Positions 24,801-37,986 of a stretch of 64,000 nucleotides of DNA are shown here, piece by piece (position 1 is the stretch's first letter; every line of letters begins with the position of its first letter). This DNA is from Heterotrichella gracilis (Eukaryota; Sar; Xanthophyceae; Tribonematales; Xanthonemataceae). The position numbers and the translations under genes are program-made. The stretch covers positions 1 to 64,000 of the forward strand of contig JAULBX010030596.1 of assembly GCA_032358255.1 (NCBI GenBank), in the 5' to 3' direction. Below the pieces are notes generated by a model, which ran no database searches, had not been told where the DNA came from, and saw only the letters and a program-made list of their open reading frames with translations.

Positions 24801-24979
24801 TCGCAAAACGTCAGCAGGACGGCAAACAGTTTCAAAACGTGAAGTGCAACTGGCGGCGAGTCGACAAACGCGTTCTGTTTGGCGCAGGTTGTTGGCTCTG
24901 TATCGGGAACTACACCGGCTTGATCAAGTAGCATCGGTGATGGGCGCCCACTCCCACTCCACTGGCTGCCAGTTTCCAT
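18870..24979 (-). CDS. CELF/Bruno-like RNA-binding protein with four RRMs and a Q/M-rich tail
   Basis: Thirteen exons (24979-24758, 24001-23771, 23660-23502, 23262-23128, 22984-22856, 22629-22534, 22063-21941, 21727-21562, 21214-21027, 20720-20423, 20191-19929, 19708-19358, 19052-18870) close to 847 residues. RRM1 (about 127-207) has FYRLFVGWIPNTFTEVELRP and KGCAFVCY; RRM2 (about 224-300) has KMLFFSRGPP and KGCGFVCF; RRM3 (about 325-415) is divergent (LYFAKVSKDADSTAIGELF); RRM4 (about 458-535) has IQLFVGNVP and KGCAFVWY. A Gly-rich linker (about 536-580) and a long Gln/Met/Tyr-rich tail follow. The nearest described relatives are CELF proteins, plant BRN1-like proteins and the C3 subunit of the Chlamydomonas clock RNA-binding factor CHLAMY1, which have three RRMs. 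A role in mRNA stability or translation is inferred. The first exon is the least certain: it joins in phase but has no recognisable motif. Confidence 0.85.
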
Positions 24980-25211
24980 CCCCGTTTTCAGGGGGCGTTT
25001 TTGTGCAAAAATAGCCGCAATTTCCCTGAAAATTTCCAAGAGCCTTAAAACCAAGCTCTAGCTGTGGCACTGCCTCAATGCCAGTTGCTACATAAGCTTC
25101 GTTGCTTTGACATCGCAGACGCCAGTGGGGCGTGTAGCAGTGGGTATATACATCATATGCATGCATTGCGAATGCATGCAAACCTTCTGTCGAGGTCAGT
25201 AGACGTCAACG
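24980..25211. promoter_or_regulatory. Short divergent promoter interval, CELF-like gene / SBDS
   Basis: Only 232 bp separate the proposed start codon of the CELF-like gene (-) from the SBDS start (+), so both promoters and 5' leaders must overlap or sit here. If the CELF-like first exon is wrong, the interval widens to about 1.2 kb. Confidence 0.5.
25156..25183. repeat. GCATGCAT palindromic hairpin upstream of SBDS
   Basis: tgcatgcatt, a three-base spacer and aatgcatgca form a perfect inverted repeat about 30 nt before the SBDS start, in the 232-bp divergent promoter interval shared with the CELF-like gene. It could be a regulatory element (RY-like CATGCA) or an mRNA leader hairpin. Confidence 0.6.
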
Positions 25212-27370
25212 ATGTCGCGGTCCGTGTTCCAACCAGTTGGTAAGTTTCAACAGATAAATATAGTTGTTTTAAAGCATCTCTGTTCGCACTGCCCATCAGT
25301 TGTTGTGTGTTTTCGTTCGTGCACCAGTTGCCGTTTTCGTGTCGGTGTTTTGCGACCTGGCGAGGTGAGAGTCAGGAGATTGATGGTTTTTTCGTGGTTC
25401 TAAGGTGTACCTTGAGGAACAAGAGAGGCAGCTAGTGCTCCAGGGTCCACTCTCATTGGTTCATTGGTGCCAGCACGTGTATTGCTGCAGGACAGAAACG
25501 GCTGACCAACATCGCAGTGGTGCGCTACAAGAAGATGGGCAAGCGGTTCGAAGTGGCTTGCTACAAGAACAAAGTACTCAACTGGAGGAACGGAGTGTAC
25601 GTCCTCTGCAGACCCCGTTCACTTCCTTTCAACTGGTATTTTGCTGTGCCTCTGTCCGATGGCTCATCGCGGTGTGCTTGTTGGCTGCAGTGAGAAGGAT
25701 CTAGACGAGGTGCTCCAGTCGGTGACTGTGTACGAGAACGTTTCCAAGGGAGTGCTCGCAAAGGCAGAAGACCTGCAAAAGGTATTTGAAACGCAGGATG
25801 AGGAAGCAATCTGCATCAAGATATTGGCGGAAGGAGAACTGCAGGTGTGTAGCAGCCATGCCACCCAAACTCAACCCACTGGGGCCCTGCTTGTTCACAA
25901 CTTGCCTTTCAAGGTTCCACAAACTGCAAGGGAGCTTTCTTGGTGTTCTCATCGTTGCATCTTCTTCTGCTGCACCCCAGGTGTCTGACAAAGAGCGAAA
26001 AGTGGAGCATGACGCCTTGTTCAAGGATATCGCCACAATACTGTCTGAGAAGTGTATAAACCCCAACACCAACAGGCCATACACGATATCCATGATTGAG
26101 CGCGCGCTGCGAGACATGCACCTCAGCGTGGACCTGAAAAAGACTGCCAAACACCAGGCATTGGAGGTACGCCACTGGGTGCACTGTCACACACACTGGG
26201 GTTTGGTGCTGTTGGCAAGCCAGTGTGCATGAAGTAACACCCCTCAGCACTGGTATCTAGCACCTTGACCCGTATTCGCCTGCTTTTGCAACAACTATCA
26301 TGCCCATCTTGCAGGTACTGCCCGAACTGAAGCAGCAGATACCCATTGAGCGGGCACGCATGCGCCTCAGGCTCCAGGTGCCCCTTAGCAGTGAAGGCGA
26401 GCTGGCGCAGTACCTGCACCAAAACAGTGTGCTGATCGAGCAGCAGGAAATCACCGCTGGGCAGGTCAGTGCACATGCATGGAGAAGTAGCCACTCTTCA
26501 GCCGGCGATCTAGCTGGGTGTAATCACAATTGTGCAGCTTGTGATATCTCTGTGCATTTCCGCAGCCCTGCTATGGGCCGACACCCGCTGATGGTCTCGG
26601 TGCATGTGCAGGTTTCGGTTGTATGCCTGATTGAGCCCGGCTCATTCAGACAGGTGAACTCATTTATACAGACGGCGGGGTCAGGCGCAGGGAGGGTGGA
26701 GGTACTTGCATTGGCAGCAGCAGGCACCCTGGAGGTGCCGGAGCGCATGGAGGAGACTGCTGCTGCCACTGTTGCCACCAGCACAGAAGGAGCAAGGTAG
26801 GCATGTAATCCACACGCACGCATGCATCAGCCCCGGATACTACACCAATGTACTGTCAATGTACAGCAAATGACGCCCAAAGCATGGTTCACGCACAGCC
26901 TGTGCTTTAGATAGTTTCTAGTTCAGCGTGCGCATCCCCAGTACATGTTAGCCCTTGAAGTTTTTGTTGCATCTCGCAGGGAACCTGAGCATACACCCGC
27001 CGACACCAGCACTAGCGCCAGCGCCAGCGCAGCAGCAGCAGCAGCCAGCGGCTTCACGCCCAGCCGCCGTGCCCAACCCAACCCCCGCACAGCAGCCCAG
27101 CAGGTGGCAAGCCAAGGCACGGTCGTGTACCTTCGGGGGCCGATCAGCAGCCTTACAGAGGAGCATGCCAGCAGGCGGGAGCGGTTCAGGGAGCTGGATG
27201 AGCTGGAGGCGGGGTGGGAGGTGGAGCTGCTGGAGCGCGGGGACGGCGTGGTGGATGCCGTGTTCTATTCGCCTGCAGGGGCGCGGGTGGGGGTGTATGC
27301 CAATGCGCGGCGTGCGGCGCTGCAGGCCCGCAGGGAGGCACGGGCAGCAACCATGGGCGCAGATCAATAG
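25212..27370 (+). CDS. SBDS: SBDS ribosome maturation protein with a long C-terminal extension
   Basis: Exons 25212-25239, 25491-25596, 25691-25844, 25981-26166, 26315-26464, 26612-26796 and 26980-27370 give 399 residues; human SBDS has 250. SBDS works with the GTPase EFL1 to release eIF6 from pre-60S subunits in the cytosol. The core is clear: [38 protein letters not shown] (FYSH domain), [18 protein letters not shown] (middle domain), and [17 protein letters not shown] (third domain, ending near 250). The last exon adds about 140 residues: an Ala/Ser/Thr-rich linker, then a charged region with [22 protein letters not shown] and a small hydrophobic-alternating stretch. Land-plant SBDS also has a tail, but with Cys/His zinc-finger residues that are missing here, so the tail is unrelated or strongly diverged. 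It joins in phase (codon split AG|G) to the core. Confidence 0.93.
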
Positions 27371-28398
27371 GCAGGGGCTTGGCATAGGGTGGAGTGTGAG
27401 AGGGCTTGTTTTGCGAGACGCGGTGTCAGTAACCAGAAGCATGGATGGAGTCATCCTTGCTGGCAGTTGGGCTGGAAAGTGAGAACACTTTTTCTGAGTG
27501 GCGAGAACAATGCGAGTTGTTGTACAAAAGAAACCCTGCTTGCAATAGGACTGTCCTGTTAGTCGGACTGTTGACTGTTATGGGATAGACCAAGAGGGAA
27601 CCACAGTGCCTGGCACCGTCTGGATTGAATGCTCGCTGGACGCTCCCTGGGCCAAACCCACTGGCAGCAGCACTACAGACACGAACTTGTCACTGGTGAC
27701 CGGAACCACAGTGACTGGCCAATGGTAGACATGTTGCCAACTTCAGCGCCCAAGTATATAGTGGCTCCACCATGACCCTTCGCACCAAGCCACTGAGCGT
27801 TGTTACACTTCGAGGATTGTCTGCATATTCTGTCCCTAGTAACGTGTTGTGAGGTGTGAAGTACAAGGGCTATTGCCTAGACTGACAATCCCCGTCAGGT
27901 GGTTAGAAAGGCCTGGCAGAGCACTTACAGAAGGCCAAATGGCACAGCGCATGACCATTGGACCTTAATGGCCAACTAGGGCCGTGGCAAATATATCAAA
28001 CCGAAGAGTCCCGTCTCAAGCTGAGGCTAAAGTTGAACTTCAAGCTGCACACGCAATTGGCCCAGGTCTGACAAGAAGTTCAAAGGACTTGCGAAGGCCC
28101 GTTGCTGCGGTACACATACGATGCTAACTATTGTAGGGAGTCAGGAAACCCTGCCCAAGGGTGCAATGTCAGGCAGGGTTCAGAAGGGAGTAGGTCAAGG
28201 AGGCAATGACGGACAGACGAACTTTCCACTTGCTTATATTCTCAAAGGTACCAACCCTGTCTTTCAATACAGGCCAGCTCGCTGGCAGGACAGCTGTCTC
28301 GCCACAGCACGGTGAGCTCTTATCCAAGGGGTAACTTACAACTCCAGCTGCGCTGCACACTTGCTGCGAGTTACGCTATTCAATAATACAAGGCCTGG
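27371..28398. other. Convergent intergenic region SBDS / SNF7
   Basis: About 1 kb of moderately GC sequence between two stop codons; expected to hold both 3' UTRs. No coding or RNA gene is recognised. Confidence 0.5.
28336..28340 (-). terminator. Possible TGTAA poly(A) signal of SNF7
   Basis: TGTAA on the minus strand lies 59 nt beyond the stop codon. Confidence 0.45.
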
Positions 28399-29548
28399 TT
28401 ACAGCGCCATTTCTTGCATCAGAGACTCCAGCTCCTGCTCCTCTGGGGTCTTTGTCGGCTTCGCCTTGGTTGCCGGAAGTGCAGTTTGTGGCGCGTTGGG
28501 TAGTTTGGTTGTTGGCACTGGCGCAGGCTGCAACAACTCGTCGTCCAGCTCTGACGCCTCCATCTCCTGCAGTAGGTTGACAGCAGTAGTTGTGATTAGA
28601 ACCGCACGTCAATTCCGCACGTCAATTGCAACTGTATGAGCGGGTTAGCATGGTTTGTCCACAGGCCAAGGCATATTTGGCCATATTTCCAGTGTGTCGG
28701 GGGGAGACATGACAATGCGGTGCTGTGGTGGTGATATGACACCACGCAACGGCTCGTGAACCACAGCCAGCACAGTAGCTCTGGCTGTCAGGTGTACATA
28801 CCTCCAGCTCGTTGAGCAGCTCGTCCTCGTCCAAGTCAGCTGCTGCACCAAGCGGGTTGCCCATGGCGTCCTGGATTTGCTTCATCTGGTCTGCTTGGTC
28901 GTTGATCTCGTCCAGCACCTGGTCAATCTTCTCCACCTTCATGTCCTGCATGGTCATCTTGGAGGCCTTGGCAGCGTCGCTCAAGGCTGACACAGTTTCT
29001 ACAGTGGTGCGCTGGTTCTCCAGCATCATCTGCTGCTCATTCACTCTCAAGATGTTGTTTTCGCACTGCTCCAGCTGGGTCTCATAGAGCTTCTTCTTCT
29101 TCAAAGACATCAAAGCAGCTGTAGACATAAAAGCAGCGTGTCAGCAAAAGGCAGAGGTGCCCACTTCTCACAAGCACACCAGTGCAACTCTGAGCAACAT
29201 AGCAAGCAGCAAGCCATACATCGCTTGTTCTTCTGCCGCGTGAACTCCCTGGCCCTCTCCAGTTCCTGCTCTATCTTCTTTTCCAGCAGGTTCCGCCTCT
29301 TAATCAGCAGCTCCTCGGTCTGCAAACAAGCGTCTTGGTGAGCAAGCTGCCCAACTCACAGCAGGTATGCACCAACATCAACACCACCCACATAGCCATG
29401 CATATGGCAGTGAAAGAAAAGGATAGGGTGCAGTCCTCACATCCCCAAGCTTCTGTATGGCATCTACTGTCCGGGTAGTGGACGCTTGTGAGGAAACAGG
29501 CCCAGATTTGCCCTTGTCGCCCTTGTTGCCGAACAGTTTGCCCAACAT
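28399..29548 (-). CDS. SNF7: ESCRT-III subunit SNF7 / CHMP4 (VPS32)
   Basis: Four exons (29548-29441, 29319-29220, 29118-28802, 28566-28399) encode 230 residues, standard for the family. SNF7 polymerises on membranes to drive inward budding and scission at multivesicular bodies and elsewhere. The start MLGKLFGNKGDKGKSG is the short N-terminal membrane-inserting segment. The basic helical core is TEELLIKRRNLLEKKIEQEL, then LKKKKLYETQLEQ; the later acidic part includes DAMGNPLGAAADLDEDEL. The C-terminus ELESLMQEMAL is a typical MIM/Bro1-binding-like amphipathic helix. The second exon ends with a single base of a codon split by the intron, giving Ser where many relatives have Ala. A direct repeat of 13 nt (cgcacgtcaattc) lies in the last intron at about 28601-28627. 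Confidence 0.94.
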
Positions 29549-31706
29549 TGTGGCGAGGTTGTCGAGCCGAAGCCTAAAGGGATACACAGCACCATGTGAC
29601 AGGCGGTCTAGTCATAAACCCTCGCACAAAACCTGTGATCGCAAGTCCTCCCAAACTGGCAAAGCAGGAATCAGGGCGTGCTACAAGGTTGAGCGAAAAC
29701 AACGCACTATGCTCGCACCCCCCCCATCCCTTAATACCAGGCATTCCGCAGCGTGTGTGCGTATCACCACGCGGCCCAGAGTACTCACCAGAGGCAGAGG
29801 GGCTGTCAAAGAGGACGAAACCCAACCTGTCTTGAAGAAAACGGTGGGGCCAAGATTAAAACTGCGGTATCGTTGCAGGTCTCGTGTGAAGGGGTGGGCA
29901 GCAGTGCGACAGTGGGGTGGGATCCTGGGCACGACAACAGCACCTCGTGTAGGCTCCGTCAGCAAGGCTTGTGCTCGAGTATTAGAGCGGCAATTTTGTG
30001 AGAATGCAGCAGGTTTTCTGGCGCTCCTGCTGATAACATGGCCGGGTTGGGCACAAAACAGAGGCTCGGTTTCACTCCCCGTCCCTGAGTACTGCCACCA
30101 CCAGGACTGCTTCTGGGCAAGTGCTCAACCCTCGACTTCACCCTCCTCCGGGAGGAGTCCTCCCACCGAGCTAGTATATGCTCAGACCTGTCCTGTGCTT
30201 GCCAAGTTAGCCCCAGAGCACGGTTGTCTGCGTGTTTGTGTTAATACGGGCTTGTTGCGCAGCACCCTCCCTGCAACCTGTGGCACTGGTTGCCAAAACT
30301 TTGGCAAAAGCTAGATTGTGTTGAGCGATACTCGGTGTTCACGAATAAACACTTCAGCTGACAAGTTTGTATACAGTGTTATTAACTTATGCCCGGCCAG
30401 AGGTTTACAGAAAGATACATTGGACCATGTGAAGCGAAACGGGCTTCTGGGTTCGTATATGCATGCATTCGTTGCGGATGCATGCAAGTGGTCCAGGCCT
30501 GCGATGGGGCAGTACACCTAGCTATTTGGCTGTAAGGAACGACAAAACTTGTTTTTATGACAACACTTGTCGTTTTTATGGTTATTAGCAACTGGCTGGC
30601 AGGCTGTTCTGAAGGTGGGGGTACAGCGACCAGGGAACACCTGGTGCAGTGTTGTCTCTCTTGGAAGAGGTTCCGTTCCAGGAAAGTGTAATGTAGCTGC
30701 AATATGCAGTGCTCTTCTGAAAAACAATTGCCCACGTGCCAGCATCAACACAGGGGGTGGCATCTTTACAGCAGGGGGTTGGGCAACAGGGGCAATTTGC
30801 ACTGCTGACTTGGGACAACAGCTGTATCAACGCAAGAGTGTCTGGAGGTTATCAGTGGAGTACACAAGCTGGTAGTCCGCTGTCGTCTACCCAGTTTAGG
30901 CTATTATAGACAATCGAGCCCCTGCCAGAAAAGCACTGAAAGCGAAGGTCAAATGGACAACTATTCACAGGTGACCTGAAAATGTCTATGCATGTTCCAC
31001 ACAGTCAGGTTGGCTGCTGAAGCTCAGCCTAGTTGAATTCACCACCTAAAGCTTCAGCAGTCAACCTTACTGTGTACACAAAGATAGACAGATTCAGGTT
31101 ATCTGTAGATTGTTGTCCCATAAGCTTTGTTACCTTGACCTCGACTGAATGAACTGAAAGTGTAATTGCTGCAAATAAACAAGCACACTCACTCAAGCAG
31201 CATGGAAACTAGCAGTACAACCCTGCTGCCCATACAGAAGGTCTACCGCTCGTCCAGAAGCATTTATGTCAGTACTCGCCTTAACATGAAATGAACTCGC
31301 AGTGATAAAATGCGGGTCCAATCCTCCAATACGAGAATTGACAAAGTTGCTTCTGACAAGCGGTGAACATTCTTAATGAGCAGCAGCCATAACGCTTCCT
31401 GGAGGTGCATGCGCTGCGCTGGTGAGAGCTGCTCCACTGCGGGCGATGCCATGCAGCAACTTGGACCCGGCGTCTTTGGCTGCCAGGTTCTACCGTGACA
31501 GTGCAGGGTCATGGTCACCCTAAGCTTCCTTGCCACGCTCCTTATGGTCACCCTCAGTCCTGCACAGAGACAATGTGCTCGTCAGTGCAGCCCATTAGTG
31601 TGTGGATGTTGGTATTAATTGCCACAACATGGCAAATAAAACATTGCAGTTTGTGTGTTCTGACAACAGCTGTCCTAGGCACCACATCCAGTGCATGGAA
31701 CTACCC
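29549..31706. other. Intergenic region upstream of SNF7
   Basis: This is the promoter side of SNF7 (-) and the 3' flank of the next minus-strand gene. A long open frame on the plus strand (29457-30314) overlaps SNF7 antisense and has no domain. Positions 30410-30850 hold a decayed inverted copy of part of the Kae1 gene (separate entry). Nothing else is recognised. Confidence 0.45.
30410..30850 (-). pseudogene. Decayed inverted copy of the 5' part of the Kae1 gene
   Basis: Read on the minus strand, this segment aligns over about 400 nt with Kae1 33780-34195: end of exon 1, intron 1, exon 2 and part of intron 2. Shared blocks include cactgcatattgcagcta at the exon 2 acceptor, a diverged copy of the codons for TPPGTGFLPRETALHH, the following accaggtg donor, ctaataac, and a cacttgcatgcat element. 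The coding frame is broken by indels. The match fades beyond these limits. It is a non-processed copy because introns are included. Confidence 0.75.
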
Positions 31707-33051
31707 TCACCCGCCTATCGCACCAGTGGCAGGTATTGTATGAACAGCGCCAGGATATGCCCGCTCAAGGAAATCCACAAGGTCCGGAAAGTACCTTTGA
31801 AGCTGATTGAGCTGTGCCTTCACCCCGGCGACCTCGCTCCTCAGCTTGGAGAACTCCACCGACATCCGCAGGTCCTTGATCGTGTCACGCTCATCCATGG
31901 TGCCCTGCCTGCTCAACCAGCGGGCCACGCCCTCAACCGGGCCGCTCTGCAGCACGCCACACCAAGCTGATCCAGCAGACAAGCCCAGGGTGATTGCGGC
32001 AGCGAGGCCCCCAGCAGAGTAATCCTCATCATTCATAAGCTTGGACACCTGCAAGGAAAGGTTGGAGCACAGTCACAACGGTGGGCAATTGCAAAGTTGG
32101 TCAATGGCAATAAGTGTGCGCACTGGGCAGCCGCTGGTTGGCAAACAGTGTTGATCCTGGGCAGCCCGCTGGTTGGCAAACAGTTTGTCAAACAGTGTTG
32201 ATACTGGGACAGCAACCTCGCCGTGTCAAAACCCTGCGGAAAGGCGATGATGGCCAGCACCGCCATGAATGCTGTGAGCACAATACGGGCATTGCGCAGC
32301 TGGTATGCTCTCGTCACGCGTTCCACCACCTCGGCTGCTGCAAGGTCTTGCCTCTGGGCCTGCAGAACCTCGCTTGGGGAGCTGTTGGCAGCAGGGGTGT
32401 TGTTGGATACGAATTTGCTGTATGAGGACTTATCTGTCCCCTGGGCTGGAGCTGCATACGTCCTCAAGGGTATCACAGCCTACGGTCAGATCTGGGTGTA
32501 TGCTACGTGGGTGAGCAGTGCTCACTGCCCTTCCAAGTTGAGACAGGCGCACACAACCTTACCTCTGTTGCCAACAGCACCCCTTGGGGAAGAAAGCATG
32601 AAGTGTTGGAGGTGGGTTTGCTGTGTGAGGGTTCTTGGTCTGACCCCTGGGCTGAGCTGCAATCCGTCCTAAAATCAAGCCCATCTCAGGGGGACCTGAC
32701 CAGGAAGACCAGGAATTGCCACACAGCAAACCCACCTCCAACACTTCATGCTTACCTGTTGAACATCAGTGTAGCGTTCTCCCCCCTGTAGTGTAGCACA
32801 GCCCACGGTCAGGTACGCTACATGGGTGACAACGCTCCACTGCCGTTCACTTGAACAAAACAGGCTCAAACAACCTACCTCTGGCACTTTGGCACCAGGA
32901 ATGTGGGGCATAGCACAGCTCGCCCACGCGAGGCAAAAAATCCGACGCCCAATGGTGGTTTCAAGGCTGTATTGCGCAGAGCGCTGCGTCTCTTGTAGGT
33001 TTTGCATACCAGCCTTGGTTGGACTGCAGACAAGTAGGCTGTGCACGCCAT
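31707..33051 (-). CDS. Unrecognised protein, probably plastid-targeted, with two membrane spans
   Basis: I do not recognise this family. The last exon is firm (32048-31707). It encodes SKLMNDEDYSAGGLAAAITL, with a hydrophobic segment (GGLAAAITLGLSAGSAWCGV), then a helical charged region (TIKDLRMSVEFSKLRSEVAG) and ends TGAIGG. An upstream exon (about 32460-32220) encodes DKSSYSKFVSNNTPAANSSP, then EVVERVTRAYQLRNARIVLT and a second hydrophobic stretch ending AIIAFPQGFDTA. The proposed first exon (33051 to about 32881) reads MACTAYLSAVQPRLVCKTYK and stays basic and Ser/Ala-rich, like a transit peptide. The join between the second and last exon is not settled: the obvious donor gives the wrong phase. 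The first intron contains a duplicated, partly inverted stretch. Treat the model as provisional. Confidence 0.5.
32409..32890. repeat. Duplicated and partly inverted segment in the first intron of the 31.7-33.1 kb gene
   Basis: The stretch around 32409-32580 (exon start, acceptor region and a further donor-like site) is echoed at about 32615-32675 and again at 32790-32890 (blocks cacagcccacggtcagg, gctacatgggtga, caacctacctctg). This looks like two rounds of tandem duplication across splice sites. Confidence 0.7.
32594..32753. repeat. Perfect 34-nt inverted repeat
   Basis: Positions 32594-32627 are the exact reverse complement of 32720-32753, separated by 92 nt. The arm includes gtgttggaggtgggtttgct. 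The arms lie inside an intron, so the pre-mRNA can form a strong hairpin. Perfect identity suggests a recent event. Confidence 0.9.
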
Positions 33052-33706
33052 TGCCAGTGCGATAATCCAAGCTCAGGAACCGGGACCCGTCGGCAGTGCA
33101 CCGGTACAGGTACGTTGTTGATGCGGCGTGTTTGACAGCTACCGACGATGGCTCATAGCATCACGCCGTCACATCACGTCGTCGTGTCCAACCCTGATGC
33201 ATGCATGCATTTGTACCGAATAAAAAACATACAAAGTTCTTGACTAGTCGGCTTTAACTCGTCCACACCAAACTTTGATAACATCCTGCTTAACCTTAGG
33301 AAGAGGTTAACAGGCAAGGCGATTGCAACGAGCCTAGGAGAGGTTGCCTTTCCAGATAAAATACCACGAGGTGATAGGGCTCAGGCTCAGGCTCAGGAGT
33401 ACCAGAGCAGCATTGCACTGGTGGAGGTCTTCAGACCTGCCCTCTGCTCGCCAAACTTGACCCGCGGATTATTAGCGTGTATGTATTGGACAGGGGCTTG
33501 CCTTGAAGCACCTGCTCTACAACCATCCACTGCACTCGGTGGTCCATGCGTGCCAGACCTGTCATGGGCTGTCTTGAGCAATGTTGAGCAAAGTCTGGTG
33601 TGCCCAACACTCTCAGTGAGCAAACATATTCAGCATTCAGCAAACCCAGCCTGGCCAGTGGCGTGCAAAGTCACAACCGGAGCCTTGACGGCTGAGCCTC
33701 TTCAAG
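33052..33706. other. Divergent intergenic region, unknown gene / Kae1
   Basis: 655 bp between two divergent start codons, the likely shared promoter region. It contains a GCATGCATGCAT run at about 33198-33211 and a short ggctca triplet repeat at 33378-33396. No gene is seen. Confidence 0.5.
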
Positions 33707-36781
<3,075 letters not shown>

Positions 36782-37155
36782 CACCACGCATTTTCCCTTG
36801 TGACAAGGAGGGTCTTATGAAAAGGGAGGTCTTATGAAAAGGGAGGCAGCTGCAGCGCACGGGGCTGTGTGACTTGTAAGCCTGGGCAGGCGCTGGCTGA
36901 GGTCATGCCGCTGGGGGAGAGCAGGGTCACGCAGTGCGATACCGCACAGATGGCAGGCTGGTTTAAGGGATGTGGCGGCGAGGGCAGTTTATGAATGAGA
37001 TGGAGGAAAAGGAGGGGAGTGCGTGGGGCGTAGTAGCAGTGGGGCTGCCCAACCTGGCGCCAGAATATCATGCGGCATCAAGTGCCATTATGGCACTTGA
37101 TGCTCTGTCAACTCAGATCTAATTTTGAGCCTGTTCCTTGATTTGCTGATGGTAT

Positions 37156-37160
37156 TGTAA
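37156..37160 (+). terminator. Possible TGTAA poly(A) signal of Kae1
   Basis: TGTAA lies 375 nt past the Kae1 stop codon. Confidence 0.35.
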
Positions 37161-37888
37161 CAGCAGTAGTGATTGATTAATAATATTTACTGCTGCCCGC
37201 CTCAGAGCTCCATTTTTTGCAGAGCAACATATGAAGGCCAGGCAGATACATCCGAGGAGGGAAAGGGGAAGCATTCTGCCTCTGATGTGCTGGTCAAGTG
37301 AGCGTCAATGGAAGTGCAGGGAAGGGATATTTGTACTGACATAGCAGGCGGATGTATCCGAATCGGAACACCTCTGTGGCAGCCGCAAACTCCTCAGTAG
37401 GAACGCTGCAAAATTTTCATTTGCATGGTTGCAATTGAGAATTGCAACAGGAATTGCCATAGTTTTTGTTCCCATTGGTTACAGACAGACCCTCGATGTA
37501 ACCTTGAGGTTTTGTTCCCAACAAAAGGTCCTTTGAGATACAAATTCAACAAGTAAATTATAATCCCCTGCAGTACTATTCCATAGTGCTGCGCATTGCG
37601 CACGAGGCTGACAATGCTGCACAAGTAAGGTGAGGATAAGGTTCTTAGACTACAAACAAATAAAGTGGCACCCAATACTGGCCAGCCGGCATCCGTTTGC
37701 ATTGCACAGGCCCTGGTGTGCTATACCGGAGCGCCCCGGGAACCCAGTTTGCTTGCGCCGATGTGGCCACACCCCACCACCCCCTTGACCAACGGATGAC
37801 GACCATAGCCAGGGCCATGCACCTTGAGGAAACCTTGCCAGCTGCCAGGCGCGCCCTCGCGCAGCATGGGCGTACTATGCTTGTGTTA

Positions 37889-37893
37889 TTACA
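37889..37893 (-). terminator. Possible TGTAA poly(A) signal of starch phosphorylase
   Basis: TGTAA on the minus strand lies about 94 nt past the stop codon. Confidence 0.45.
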
Positions 37894-37986
37894 TTCAAGC
37901 ACCCATGCCGCGGCTTGCCCCATGGCCACACATCCCCCCACCCCCAGCCCTTTGGGCATCCGCCCCCCGCCCCTCCCCGTTGCTGC

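Larger units (their letters stand above)
36782..37986. other. Convergent intergenic region Kae1 / starch phosphorylase
   Basis: Both 3' UTRs should lie here; TGTAA occurs on each strand (separate entries). An imperfect repeat of a gaggtcttatgaaaaggga-like unit is at 36810-36845. No further gene is seen. Confidence 0.5.

Noticed and set aside
29457-30314. Plus-strand open frame of 285 codons
   Set aside because: It overlaps SNF7 exon 1 antisense and the adjoining upstream DNA, has no domain, and shows no conserved pattern.
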